In this document: positions 53,618 through 62,257 of the stretch, in pieces
Layout: the number at the start of each line of letters is the position of its first letter
Numbering within the stretch: position 1 is the stretch's first letter
From: JAVJST01 sp040219295
GTDB lineage: Bacteria > Pseudomonadota > Alphaproteobacteria > Rhodospirillales > Casp-alpha2
NCBI GenBank assembly: GCA_040219295.1
Contig: JAVJST010000008.1
Location: 62,001 to 126,000, forward strand
DNA length: 64,000 nt
Direction of reading: 5' to 3'
Translations under genes and position numbers: made by a program
The notes under the pieces: model-generated
Seen by the model: the letters and a program-made list of their open reading frames with translations, nothing else
Told to the model about the DNA's origin: nothing
Databases searched by the model: none

Positions 53618-55276
53618 TTAGCGCTGGCGTTTGTCCCATTCGGGGTTCTGCCAAACGTCGGCCTCGATCGGCGGCAACGGCGGAACGCCGCGAATGGCGT
53701 CGCTGAGTTTCTCCGCGATCATGATGGTCGGTGCATTGGTGTTGCCGTTGGTCACGACCGGCATCACGGACGCGTCAACAATCCGACAGCCGCCAAGGCC
53801 GATAACTCGGCCTTCCTTATCGACGACGGCATTGCGGTCATCTGCTCGGCCCATGCGCGCCGTCCCCGAAAGGTGCCACTGGGTGGCGACCGCTCCCGCG
53901 AGCGCACGGTCGAGATCGTCATCGTCTCGAACGTCTTCACCCGGAAAGATTTCCTTGCCGCGCAGGCCATCATACGCCGGCTGGGCAATCAATTCCCGGG
54001 TCAGTCGAATGCCGGTACGCATGATCCGTCGATCCTCGGGATCGGTTAGGTAATTGACGGTTATCCGAGGCGGCGATGCCGGATCACCGTCACGCAGATG
54101 AACGGTGCCGCGGCTTCGCGCCCGCATCAATCCGACGTGTATCTGGAAGGCATGGCATGGTACCGGCTCCCAGGTATCGTCCTGCATGGCGAGCGGCATC
54201 GTCGTCAACTGGATGTCCGGGTAATCGATACCGGCTCCCGACCGGATGCACGCGACGGCCTCGAAATGGTTGCTCGCGCAGACGCCGCCACGTGTCAAAA
54301 GCCATTGCAGCCCGGCCCGGAGACGTCCGAAGGGCCGGGTCACCGGCCACAGGCTGATGGGCTGGCGACACGCGTACTTCAGCACGAAGTCCGGATGCTC
54401 GTTGAGGTTGGCGCCGACCCCCGGCCGGTCAAGCAGGGGCGCGATCCCGACCTCGCGCAGGTGCTCGGCGGGACCGATTCCCGATTGCATCAGAAGCTGC
54501 GGCGTCGCCACCGCGCCGGCACTGACGACGACTTCACGATTGACGCGAGCCGTAAACGGCCCACCGTCCGCGGCAATGCCCTCGACACCCGTGACACGGC
54601 CGTCGTCGACCGTGAGCCTATCGACCCGCACGCCGGTCATGATCGTCAGGTTCGGGCGCCCCCGCGCCGGATCGAGATAGGCTCGGGCCGTGCTCCAACG
54701 TTCTCCGCGCCACGTCGATCGATCAAGGCGGCCAAAACCCTCCTGCCGATAGCCGCAGATGTCCTCTGTGATCGGGTATCCGGCTTGCTCTCCGGCCTTG
54801 AGGAACGCCTCGGTCAATGGGTGATCAGCCGCCGGCTGCTTGATTCGCATTGGCCCGCCGCCACCGCGAAAGGTATCAGCGCCACCGTCATACGTCTCAA
54901 GACGTTTGAAGTATGGCAGGACGTCCGCGTATCCCCATCCGTCGCAGCCAAGCTGACGCCAGCCGTCGAAGTCGCGCGCGTGTCCGCGGATGAACACCAT
55001 GCCGTTGATTGATGATGAACCGCCCAGCCCCTTGCCGCGATCGTGCTGTAGGGAACGTCCGCCGAGTCCGGGTTCAGGTTCCCCCTGGTAAGCCCAATTG
55101 TAACGCGTTCCTTTGAGATTGGCGGCCATCGCCGAGGGTATGCGCAGACTGAGGGCACCGTCCCTCGGGCCGGCTTCGAGCAACAGCACCCGGACGGACG
55201 GGTTCTCGCTCAGGCGGCTGGCGACGACCGCGCCGGCCGAGCCGGCGCCGACCACCACGTAGTCGTTTTCGACCAT
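53618..55276 (-). CDS. GMC-family oxidoreductase, choline dehydrogenase-like
   Basis: FAD enzyme of the glucose-methanol-choline family, 552 residues. FAD-binding GAGSAG (10-15), RGKGLGGSSSINGMVFIRGHARDFDGW near 80-105, GVGANLNEHPDF near 295, catalytic His in ATQWHLSGTARMG, and the C-terminal IVDASVMPVVTNGNTNAPTIMIAEK. RYNWAYQGEPEPGLGGR and NHFEAVACIRS closely follow the BetA pattern. Next to choline sulfatase and a Rieske oxygenase, choline oxidation to betaine aldehyde is the likely role, but other alcohol substrates are possible. Three bases after the Rieske gene. Confidence 0.82.
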   Translation of the reverse strand: MVENDYVVVGAGSAGAVVASRLSENPSVRVLLLEAGPRDGALSLRIPSAMAANLKGTRYNWAYQGEPEPGLGGRSLQHDRGKGLGGSSSINGMVFIRGHARDFDGWRQLGCDGWGYADVLPYFKRLETYDGGADTFRGGGGPMRIKQPAADHPLTEAFLKAGEQAGYPITEDICGYRQEGFGRLDRSTWRGERWSTARAYLDPARGRPNLTIMTGVRVDRLTVDDGRVTGVEGIAADGGPFTARVNREVVVSAGAVATPQLLMQSGIGPAEHLREVGIAPLLDRPGVGANLNEHPDFVLKYACRQPISLWPVTRPFGRLRAGLQWLLTRGGVCASNHFEAVACIRSGAGIDYPDIQLTTMPLAMQDDTWEPVPCHAFQIHVGLMRARSRGTVHLRDGDPASPPRITVNYLTDPEDRRIMRTGIRLTRELIAQPAYDGLRGKEIFPGEDVRDDDDLDRALAGAVATQWHLSGTARMGRADDRNAVVDKEGRVIGLGGCRIVDASVMPVVTNGNTNAPTIMIAEKLSDAIRGVPPLPPIEADVWQNPEWDKRQR

Positions 55277-55279
55277 GCG

Positions 55280-56446
55280 TTATTCCGCCGCGCGCACCGT
55301 CGTCAGCGGATCGCCGTTGAGCGCCCGGTGGATCAGCACGTGGAAATGATGCAACAGATGCTCGCTGTTGGCGCTGCGTTCGGCGTCGATCATGTAGCGG
55401 CCCTGGTCGAAACCGAACGAGTGCACACCTTTCTGAAGGGCGAGATTGAGATCGATATCTTCGGGACCCAGTTCGTTGTTGAACCAGTCGACAACCGCCT
55501 TGCTGAGAGCGCTCTGTGGCCGGCCCTTGGGACAGTAGTGTCCAAACCGCAACAATGTCTTCTCGGGCCCCAGCGGGATCTGGTTGAAGGTACCGATCAC
55601 GTCCGCATACGGAAACGCGTATAAGGTTGTCACCGGCCACAGTTGAATGTTGTAGAACCAGTTGGTCTGGTACTTTTCGCCCGCGACCGGGTGGCCGAAT
55701 GCCGTCTCGACCGGAATTGGCGGTCCCTTGAAGTCCCACCACAGGCCACGGTCGATCATTTCGTACTTCTCGAAGTCGATCAGTGACGCGAGATCACGGT
55801 GCACCGGGCCGCTGAGCTGAAAGTGATAACCCTCGATGGCATTGTCGATGATCGTCTTCCAGTTCGCATCGACGATGTAGTCCGTTTCGTTGACCAGTTC
55901 GACGTCGTCGAGATCAGGAAAGAACGGCCGCATCGTCTCCTCGGCGCCGCGCATCTGGTCCGCGAACGAACGGGCTTTCGGGTCCATGTTGATGTAGACG
56001 AAGCTCGCGTAGACCTCGGCGCTGACGTGCTTGAGGCCGTAATCGGACTTGTCGAAGCCCTTCAGGTTCTGGGTTCGCGGCGCATTGAGCAGACAACCGT
56101 CATGGCCGTATCCCCACCCGTGGTAGGGGCAGACGATGAGTTTCTTGACCGACCCGCGCCGCGCCTCGATCAGTCGCGTTCCACGGTGCTGGCAGACATT
56201 GTGATACGCGTGAATCTGGCCGTCCTCGCCACGCATGACGATAACGCTCTGGTCGAGAAGATCGAATTTCACGAAGTCACCCTTGTTGGTGATTTCGGAA
56301 ACGTGGCAGACGCAGTGCCATGACGGAAAGAAGATGGTCTCCGCCTCGCGATCGAAAATCTCGCGATCGAAATAGTACTTCGACGGTAGCGTGAGGGCAG
56401 TTTCAGGATCAGCCGGATCCCAATCTGTGCGTTTCGAGCCGATCAT
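55280..56446 (-). CDS. Rieske non-heme iron oxygenase, betaine/carnitine/stachydrine type
   Basis: Alpha subunit of a ring-hydroxylating-type oxygenase acting on quaternary amines. The Rieske [2Fe-2S] ligands are Cys85, His87, Cys106 and His109 (CQHRG and CPYHGW). The mononuclear iron site has His208 and His216 in NAIEGYHFQLSGPVHRD. 388 residues. Relatives include glycine betaine monooxygenase GbcA, carnitine oxygenase CntA and stachydrine demethylase. No ferredoxin-reductase partner is encoded nearby. Likely glycine-betaine demethylation given the neighbours. Confidence 0.85.
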   Translation of the reverse strand: MIGSKRTDWDPADPETALTLPSKYYFDREIFDREAETIFFPSWHCVCHVSEITNKGDFVKFDLLDQSVIVMRGEDGQIHAYHNVCQHRGTRLIEARRGSVKKLIVCPYHGWGYGHDGCLLNAPRTQNLKGFDKSDYGLKHVSAEVYASFVYINMDPKARSFADQMRGAEETMRPFFPDLDDVELVNETDYIVDANWKTIIDNAIEGYHFQLSGPVHRDLASLIDFEKYEMIDRGLWWDFKGPPIPVETAFGHPVAGEKYQTNWFYNIQLWPVTTLYAFPYADVIGTFNQIPLGPEKTLLRFGHYCPKGRPQSALSKAVVDWFNNELGPEDIDLNLALQKGVHSFGFDQGRYMIDAERSANSEHLLHHFHVLIHRALNGDPLTTVRAAE

Positions 56447-56449
56447 CGT

Positions 56450-57478
56450 TTACTCCTTGGCCGAATAGGTATTCGTGGCGTGCGGTGCTTCTGGCGTACC
56501 GTCGAGTGACCACGCGACCGGCGCCCAGGTCACTTGACGGCGGTCGCGGCTCGGGGTTTCCCCGAACTGGGCGCGGTAGGCCCTGGAGAAGTGCTCTGTC
56601 GACGAGAAACCCGCGCTAACGGCGATTTCAGTCACGCTCAGGTCCGTCTGCTGCAGCAGGGCGTGGGCGTGATTGAGCCTGAGCACCAGGTAGTAACGTT
56701 TGGGCGTGACACCGAAGGTATCGATGAAGTTCCGTTCGAGTTGACGCAAAGAGACATCGAGCGCCGCGGCGATCTCTGGGCAAGTCAGGGGCGTTTCAAT
56801 GTTGTCCTGCATCATCGACACGGCCTCGTGCACCCGGCGTGTGACGACCGATCTCCCGGTCGGGGTTTCCGGCCCCTGAAACTCGGCGTTCTCGTCGAGC
56901 GGCTGGACCAGAAGATGACGCAATATCTCGCGCACGACGGTATCGCCGTGATCCGCTCCGATCAGGGCGGCCATGAGATGCAGATTGGCAAGCGCGCCCG
57001 CGGACGTGACGCGATGGCGATCAATCTCAAAGCTTCGGTTCGAGACGCTGACCCGAGGGAACATCTCCCGAAATCCACCCGCGTTATCCCAATGTACAGC
57101 GGCATGATAACCGTCGAGCAGACCGGCGCGGGCAAGGGCCTCGCTGCCGGTCTCGATACCGCCCAACATGCCGCCGTGGCGTGCACGCCGGCGCAGCAGA
57201 TTGAGCAGCGTCGGATTAGACGTCACCGACTTGCCGTTGAAGCTGGCGACAACAAACAGTGGATCCTGCTCCGGCACGTTCTCGGCCATGCCGTCGACTG
57301 CCTGCATTACGCCCGAGCTCGACCTTACGGGTTGGCCGTCGATCGATACCAGAGACCAGGCGTAGACATTCCGCCCCAGCAACCAGTTGGCCAAGAACAG
57401 CGGCTCGCTCATCAGCGAAACGCCGAGCGTCGAATGATCTTCCAGCAACAGAAACCGAAAGTGCGTCATGGCGGCCAT
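56450..57478 (-). CDS. GlxA-family AraC-type regulator (GbdR-like)
   Basis: 342 residues. An N-terminal DJ-1/PfpI-like domain (about 5-190) includes GMLGGIETGSEALARAGLLDG, where the usual nucleophile Cys is replaced. A C-terminal AraC DNA-binding domain (about 220-320) has CPEIAAALDVSLRQLERNFIDTFG and VTEIAVSAGFSSTEHFSRAYRAQFGETPSRDRR. The architecture matches GbdR, the glycine-betaine-responsive activator of choline and betaine catabolism in pseudomonads. It lies three bases before the Rieske gene and 73 bases after the sulfatase gene. Confidence 0.88.
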   Translation of the reverse strand: MAAMTHFRFLLLEDHSTLGVSLMSEPLFLANWLLGRNVYAWSLVSIDGQPVRSSSGVMQAVDGMAENVPEQDPLFVVASFNGKSVTSNPTLLNLLRRRARHGGMLGGIETGSEALARAGLLDGYHAAVHWDNAGGFREMFPRVSVSNRSFEIDRHRVTSAGALANLHLMAALIGADHGDTVVREILRHLLVQPLDENAEFQGPETPTGRSVVTRRVHEAVSMMQDNIETPLTCPEIAAALDVSLRQLERNFIDTFGVTPKRYYLVLRLNHAHALLQQTDLSVTEIAVSAGFSSTEHFSRAYRAQFGETPSRDRRQVTWAPVAWSLDGTPEAPHATNTYSAKE

Positions 57479-57551
57479 GCTCTACAATCCCAGGGATCAC
57501 ACATGATAATAAACGACAATAATATGACGTATATTAGCCTTTCCACTCACT

Positions 57552-59084
57552 CTATCGGTCGAAACGGAGAAAGTCGCCGGCTTCCTGTTCGTGCCAGGTC
57601 TTGGTCGTCCGGTAGTACTGTTGTGCGGCGTCAGTAAACGGCTGGTAAGCCCAGGGCTCCTGCCGACCGGTCAACAACGCCCGGGCAACCAGTTCGTGAC
57701 GATCCTGGGCAGCAACGATCTCTCGGCGCAACGCCTCGAAATCGTAAAGTTCGTTGAGACGATTGCGCAGCAGCGCCAGATCGTCCGCCGATGCCGGGTC
57801 AGTGGACAGGTCGTTCGCCTCTTCCGGATCCGCCGCGACGTCGAACAGAAGCTCGTCGGCGTCATTGCATCGGACGTACTTCTTGGAACCCTTGCGCAGC
57901 ACGGCCGCCGGCTGGGTCAGCCCCTCGAAAAACAGCTCGCTGACGGCCTCGTCGGGCCATGTCGCATCGTCGCCGTCGACAAGACGCATCAGATCGAGAC
58001 CGTCGGTCGGCGTGACGATCGCACCGGTATCGCCGTCGGTGGCGAGTGAAACCACGGTCGAGAGCACGTCGACATGCGAAACCGCCCGCGCGGAACGGCG
58101 TCCGACGGTGGCGCCAGGAACGGTTATCATCATCGGTATCCGGGCCGACCGCTCGAACGGCGACATCTTGTACCACTGGCCCCGTTCGCCGAGCATCTCG
58201 CCGTGATCGGCCGTCAGCAGAACGACGGTGTTGCCGAGTTCCCGCATCGCCCGGAGCGTCTCGAGGACTTCGCCGATGAGATCGTCGACCAGCGAGATGT
58301 TGCCATAGTAACCGTGACGGGCGCAGCGAACGTCGGTCTCCGTGATCTCGTACTCGCCGCGGTCGTAATGACGATACAGCCAGGCGCTGTACGCATCGCG
58401 GTCCTCCGGTGCGACAAAGGCCGTCGCTGGCATGTCGATGTCGTCGTGGCGGTAGCGATCCCAGTAGCGGTGCGGCGTAACGTACGGGTCGTGCGGATGG
58501 GTGAATGACAGGTGCATGAAGAACGGCCTGTCATCATTTCCGCGTCGCCAATCATAAAGCCATTGCTGCGCAGTGAAGGCAGTCGCGAAGTCGTGATCTT
58601 GCTGGGTCGAACGTTCGGCGATTCCGGCGGTCTTCACGTTCTCCAGCGTATGATACCATGGCAGAATATCTTCGCCGTGCCGATCCCAATGCGAGTACCA
58701 GATCATTTCGGCAGGGCAGATGTCGGTCGTCGTCCGGTCCTCGAAGCCGTGCAGTTGGTCCGGCCCGATGAAATGGCACTTACCCGACAGCACGGTCCTG
58801 TAACCGAGCCGTCGCATGTAATGGCCCATTGTCGGTGTGCTGGACGGGAAATCGCCGGCGCTGTCATACGAGCCGACTTGTGACGGTCGCCGTCCCGTGA
58901 ACAGACCGGCGCGGCCCGGCACACAAAGCGGCGACGAGGTGTAGGCCGCGTCGAAAACGGTGCCGTGTTCGGCGATGGAATCGATGTTCGGCGTGCGTGT
59001 TACCTTGTGACCGTATGAAGGGAGAAAATGAGGTGCCAGTTGATCAAGGACGATCAGCAGGATGTTGGGGCCGCGGCTGGGCAT
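57552..59084 (-). CDS. betC: Choline-sulfatase
   Basis: Type I sulfatase that releases choline from choline-O-sulfate. The formylglycine site is Cys54 in SPLCVPGRAGLFTG (C-x-P-x-R). Metal residues Asp14-Gln15 (IVLDQLAPHFLPSYGH) and TADHGEMLGERGQWYKM fit. BetC-specific blocks are YDSAGDFPSSTPTMGHYMRRLGYRTVLSGKCHFIGPDQLHGFE and the C-terminal extension with FEALRREIVAAQDRHELVARALLTGRQEPWAYQPF. 510 residues, typical. No signal peptide, as for cytoplasmic BetC. Confidence 0.9.
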   Translation of the reverse strand: MPSRGPNILLIVLDQLAPHFLPSYGHKVTRTPNIDSIAEHGTVFDAAYTSSPLCVPGRAGLFTGRRPSQVGSYDSAGDFPSSTPTMGHYMRRLGYRTVLSGKCHFIGPDQLHGFEDRTTTDICPAEMIWYSHWDRHGEDILPWYHTLENVKTAGIAERSTQQDHDFATAFTAQQWLYDWRRGNDDRPFFMHLSFTHPHDPYVTPHRYWDRYRHDDIDMPATAFVAPEDRDAYSAWLYRHYDRGEYEITETDVRCARHGYYGNISLVDDLIGEVLETLRAMRELGNTVVLLTADHGEMLGERGQWYKMSPFERSARIPMMITVPGATVGRRSARAVSHVDVLSTVVSLATDGDTGAIVTPTDGLDLMRLVDGDDATWPDEAVSELFFEGLTQPAAVLRKGSKKYVRCNDADELLFDVAADPEEANDLSTDPASADDLALLRNRLNELYDFEALRREIVAAQDRHELVARALLTGRQEPWAYQPFTDAAQQYYRTTKTWHEQEAGDFLRFDR

Positions 59085-59128
59085 TCTCTTTGGGCCTCCG
59101 TAGGGGGAATACGCGACATGATGGTCCC

Positions 59129-59156
59129 GTTTCGAAACCGGAATTGATAAATTCCG
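59129..59156. promoter_or_regulatory. Two adjacent palindromes in the betC/PAS divergent region
   Basis: GTTTCGAAAC (59129-59138) is a perfect palindrome immediately followed by CGGAATT-GATA-AATTCCG (59139-59156), a 7-base inverted repeat. Both lie in the 135-base gap between betC (minus) and the PAS gene (plus), so a regulator bound here could control both. No specific regulator can be named. Confidence 0.45.
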
Positions 59157-59219
59157 CCACTTCCAAGGTGATAATATTCAAGCAGTGGAGTCGAATTTCA
59201 TCAACTGTGCAGCGGGGGA

Positions 59220-59804
59220 ATGGAGGGCTGGGTCCGGAAACCCATGAACGATAAGAAAGATCCGACGGCCACCATCGGCGTGTCCTACCGCCAATGTGAT
59301 ATGCACAACGCAGCATCGGCCGACACCCGGCTTTGCCTCGACGTGTGGAACCGGTTACGCGGCGAGCGTCTGGCACCCGCGTGGACCGAGTTCGACTGGA
59401 CGGCGATCCCTTCCGCCATCATCCCCCACATGGGCGTTGTCGACGTACGGACCGACCCGTTGGACTTCATCTACCGGTTCTGGGGGTCGGCTCATGTTTC
59501 GGCGCACAATCAAGAGCTGACCGGCAAATCGGTTCACGAAATGCGGCCCGCGGAGGAGGGGCGATCGGTCTTCGCACAATACCGCGAAACCATGATTGCC
59601 CGCGAACCGCGGCTCTATATCAATACTATCCATGCCACCGGTAGCAACACGATCCTGACCGAGACGTCGCTGCGTCTTCCGTTCTCGGCTGACGGTGAGA
59701 ATATTCACCAGATTATGGCGTTCTCAGATATTCGCGAATCCCACACAGGTGTCCGCCAACTGTTCGAGGAACTGGCCCGCAAGAACGCGCCGCCCGAATC
59801 GTGA
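59220..59804 (+). CDS. PAS_5-type domain protein
   Basis: 194 residues. A single PAS-like domain at about 35-180 has VWNRLRGERLAPAWTEFDWTAIPS, MGVVDVRTDPLDFIYRFWGSAHVSAHNQELTGKSVHEMRP and LRLPFSADGENIHQIMAFSDI, as in the small PAS proteins (PAS_5) common in Alphaproteobacteria. No output domain is present. The function is unknown, probably signal sensing. The ATG at 59220 is used, and MNDKKD at 59244 is an alternative. It is convergent with the oxidoreductase gene, two bases apart. Confidence 0.78.
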   Translation: MEGWVRKPMNDKKDPTATIGVSYRQCDMHNAASADTRLCLDVWNRLRGERLAPAWTEFDWTAIPSAIIPHMGVVDVRTDPLDFIYRFWGSAHVSAHNQELTGKSVHEMRPAEEGRSVFAQYRETMIAREPRLYINTIHATGSNTILTETSLRLPFSADGENIHQIMAFSDIRESHTGVRQLFEELARKNAPPES

Positions 59805-59806
59805 GA

Positions 59807-61126
59807 TCAGACCTGACGGCGTTCCAGCCGGTCGCGGAAGTCCATGGCTTTCGCCATCGCCCATGCACCGACGAGGCGGAGCCAGTGCAACGGGATCGGC
59901 CGAACCGGGGATACCGGCATCGGCAACTGGTCATCACCCGTCCCCGTCAGCCAGTCGGCGATCACCCGGCCCATCGCCGACGTCATGGCGACGCCCCTGC
60001 CGTTCCAGCCCATCGCCGCGTGGAGGCCCGGCGCGGGCTGCATCAGGCGCGGGAAGTAATCCGGCGTCATGGCGACCCGACCGTTCCAAAAATGGATCAA
60101 CGGTTCGTCGGCAAGTTGCGGGTAGAGCTGCCTGATCCGGGACCGGGCGAGACCGAATGCATCATCGACCAGCTGGCCGCCGATATAGCCGCGCGCACCC
60201 ATCAGGAAATGGCCGTGCGCATCGAAACGGCAGTATCCCAGGAGCCGTCGGGTATCGGAAACGCAGTATCCATCGGGCAGGACGGACCGGCGAAGATTGT
60301 CTGAGATCGGTCTGGTCGCGACCTGATAGGAAAAAAACGGCACCACCGTCCGTGTGACATCAGGTACCAGGTCGGCGAGGTCGGAGTATCCGTTCGTGCA
60401 CAGCACCACCCTGTCGGCGCTTACCGATCCACTCGCGGTCCGCGCGACCCACCGCCCGGCAATGCGTTCCAGATTCTCGACCGGTGAGCGGCCATGAACG
60501 CGGGCGCCGAGTCCCAGCGCCGCCCGCGTCAAGCCCCGGGCATAACTCAACGGTTGAAGCTGGCCGCCGCGCCGGTCGAGGAACGCCCCCATATACCACT
60601 CACTACCGGTCGCGCGGGCGGTCTCCGCCGCATCGAGGTAAGCGACGTCACCCCCTTGCGCCGCACGGCGTTCCGCCTTGGCCGCCATTCTTCGCGCGGC
60701 ATCCGCCGAATGGGCACACTGCAGCCAACCGTCGCGCCGGGCGTCGCAATCGATCCCGTAACGCTCGATCAGGCCGAACACCGTATCCGCCGTCCGGTCG
60801 GCGAACGCATGGAGCCGTTCGACACGCTTGGCACCGAAGCGCTCCTCCAGTCCCGTCAGCCCGTCCTTGAGGCCGTTGATGACCTGTCCGCCGTTGCGGC
60901 CCGAAGCGCCGAAGCCCGGCTCCATGGCCTCGAGCAAAGCAACGTCGACCCCCAGCTCCGACAGGTGCAAGGCCGTAGACAACCCGGTGAATCCGCCGCC
61001 GACGACCAGAACATCGCAACGCGCATCGCCGACCAGCGGCGGACAGTCGGGCGCTAGCGCCGCAGTGGCCAGCCACAGCGACTGGTCGAGACCGCGTTGG
61101 TCGTTCTCTGGAAGGCTGAAAGACAT
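59807..61126 (-). CDS. FAD-dependent amine oxidoreductase (DadA/PuuB-like)
   Basis: 439-residue D-amino-acid-oxidase-superfamily protein. FAD-binding VVGGGFTGLSTALHLSELG near 41-59, LLEAMEPGFGASGRNGGQV near 64-82, TNGYSDLADLVPDVTRTVVPFFSYQVAT near 235-262 and the C-terminal MGWNGRGVAMTSAMGRVIADWLTG. The GASGRNGGQV form is typical of gamma-glutamylputrescine oxidase and related enzymes that oxidise secondary or polyamine-derived amines. It is divergent from the agmatinase-family gene, which supports a polyamine or guanidino role. It could also act on dimethylglycine or sarcosine. Confidence 0.83.
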   Translation of the reverse strand: MSFSLPENDQRGLDQSLWLATAALAPDCPPLVGDARCDVLVVGGGFTGLSTALHLSELGVDVALLEAMEPGFGASGRNGGQVINGLKDGLTGLEERFGAKRVERLHAFADRTADTVFGLIERYGIDCDARRDGWLQCAHSADAARRMAAKAERRAAQGGDVAYLDAAETARATGSEWYMGAFLDRRGGQLQPLSYARGLTRAALGLGARVHGRSPVENLERIAGRWVARTASGSVSADRVVLCTNGYSDLADLVPDVTRTVVPFFSYQVATRPISDNLRRSVLPDGYCVSDTRRLLGYCRFDAHGHFLMGARGYIGGQLVDDAFGLARSRIRQLYPQLADEPLIHFWNGRVAMTPDYFPRLMQPAPGLHAAMGWNGRGVAMTSAMGRVIADWLTGTGDDQLPMPVSPVRPIPLHWLRLVGAWAMAKAMDFRDRLERRQV

Positions 61127-61237
61127 GCCGGGACGCTAGACCCGACCGCTATGCCCAGCAATCCCATTTCTGCGATATTGCCATCCCGAAGGTGCGCTCA
61201 TAACGTTTCCGGGTCATCGCCATCGCAGGAGGGGTTC

Positions 61238-62248
61238 ATGTCGGCTTCATGGGAAGAAATCGAACAGCGGCGCACGCAGATGCGTCACTGGTACTGGTAC
61301 GGCATCCCGACCTTCTTCAAGTGTCCCTGGAACGAGGACCCGAAAGCCTGTGACATCGGTCTCGTCGGAATACCGCACTCGGCCGGCAACGGTTCGACCG
61401 AGCGCGACCAGCACCTCGGCCCCCGCTCGGTGCGGCACGTGTCCGGCCGGCTCCGGCGCGCGCACCAAGCGTTCCGCCTGACCCCATGGGAGGCGTGCAC
61501 CATCCATGATCTGGGCGACGTGCCACTGCCCGAAGCCAACAACAACGAGGCTTCGGTTCAACACATTCAGGACTACTTCGAACACCTCGACGCAGCTGGC
61601 ACGCGGCCCGTCTCGTTCGGCGGCGATCACGCGGTCACCGGCCCGATCCTCAAGGCGCTGGGCGGTGAAGGCTCGAAACTCAGCGGCGGACGCAAGCTGT
61701 CGCTCGTCCATTTCGACGCGCACCGCGACGACTACGACCACATGCCGCACTGGCTTGGCGCCGTGCGCTCGGCCGCGCACTGGGGCGCCTATACGGTCGA
61801 GGAAGGCCACGTCGACCCAAGCCACTCGATCCAGCTCGGCATTCGCGGCAATCCGATGAAACCACGCAACGATCCGGCCGAGAGCGACCACGGCTACCGC
61901 GTGGTGCCGACCGACGAGATCATCCAGATCGGCATTCCGGAAACCATCCGCATCATGCGCGAACGGATCGGCGACAACCCGGTCTACATCACCTTCGATC
62001 TCGACGCGCTCGATCCCGCCGACGCGCCGGGTGTCGCCAACCTTGAGGCCGGCTATAGGGGCCTGCGTGCCTACGAGGCGATTGAGATCCTGCAGGGGCT
62101 CAGGGGTGCGAACATCGCCGGTGCCGACGTGGTCTGTCCGATGCCCACGGTCGATAACCCGAACCAGATCACCGCGCTCACCGGCACGGTGCTGATGTTC
62201 GAGATGCTGTCGCTGATCGCCGACAGGATTTCGGGGAACACACCGTAA
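61238..62248 (+). CDS. Agmatinase/arginase (ureohydrolase) family protein
   Basis: Dinuclear-manganese hydrolase of guanidino compounds. Metal-ligand motifs: GGDHAVTGP (128-136), DAHRDD (160-165) and DLDALDP (254-260). The start at 61238 (MSASWEEIEQ) has AGGAGGGG six bases upstream. A longer reading frame from 61097 would overlap the divergent oxidoreductase gene and lacks a site. 336 residues. The DAHRDDYDHMP segment replaces the DAH-x-D-x-Y pattern of standard agmatinases, so the substrate may be another guanidino compound. Its stop is nine bases from the convergent mreB stop. Confidence 0.85.
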   Translation: MSASWEEIEQRRTQMRHWYWYGIPTFFKCPWNEDPKACDIGLVGIPHSAGNGSTERDQHLGPRSVRHVSGRLRRAHQAFRLTPWEACTIHDLGDVPLPEANNNEASVQHIQDYFEHLDAAGTRPVSFGGDHAVTGPILKALGGEGSKLSGGRKLSLVHFDAHRDDYDHMPHWLGAVRSAAHWGAYTVEEGHVDPSHSIQLGIRGNPMKPRNDPAESDHGYRVVPTDEIIQIGIPETIRIMRERIGDNPVYITFDLDALDPADAPGVANLEAGYRGLRAYEAIEILQGLRGANIAGADVVCPMPTVDNPNQITALTGTVLMFEMLSLIADRISGNTP

Positions 62249-62257
62249 GGTGGCTAC

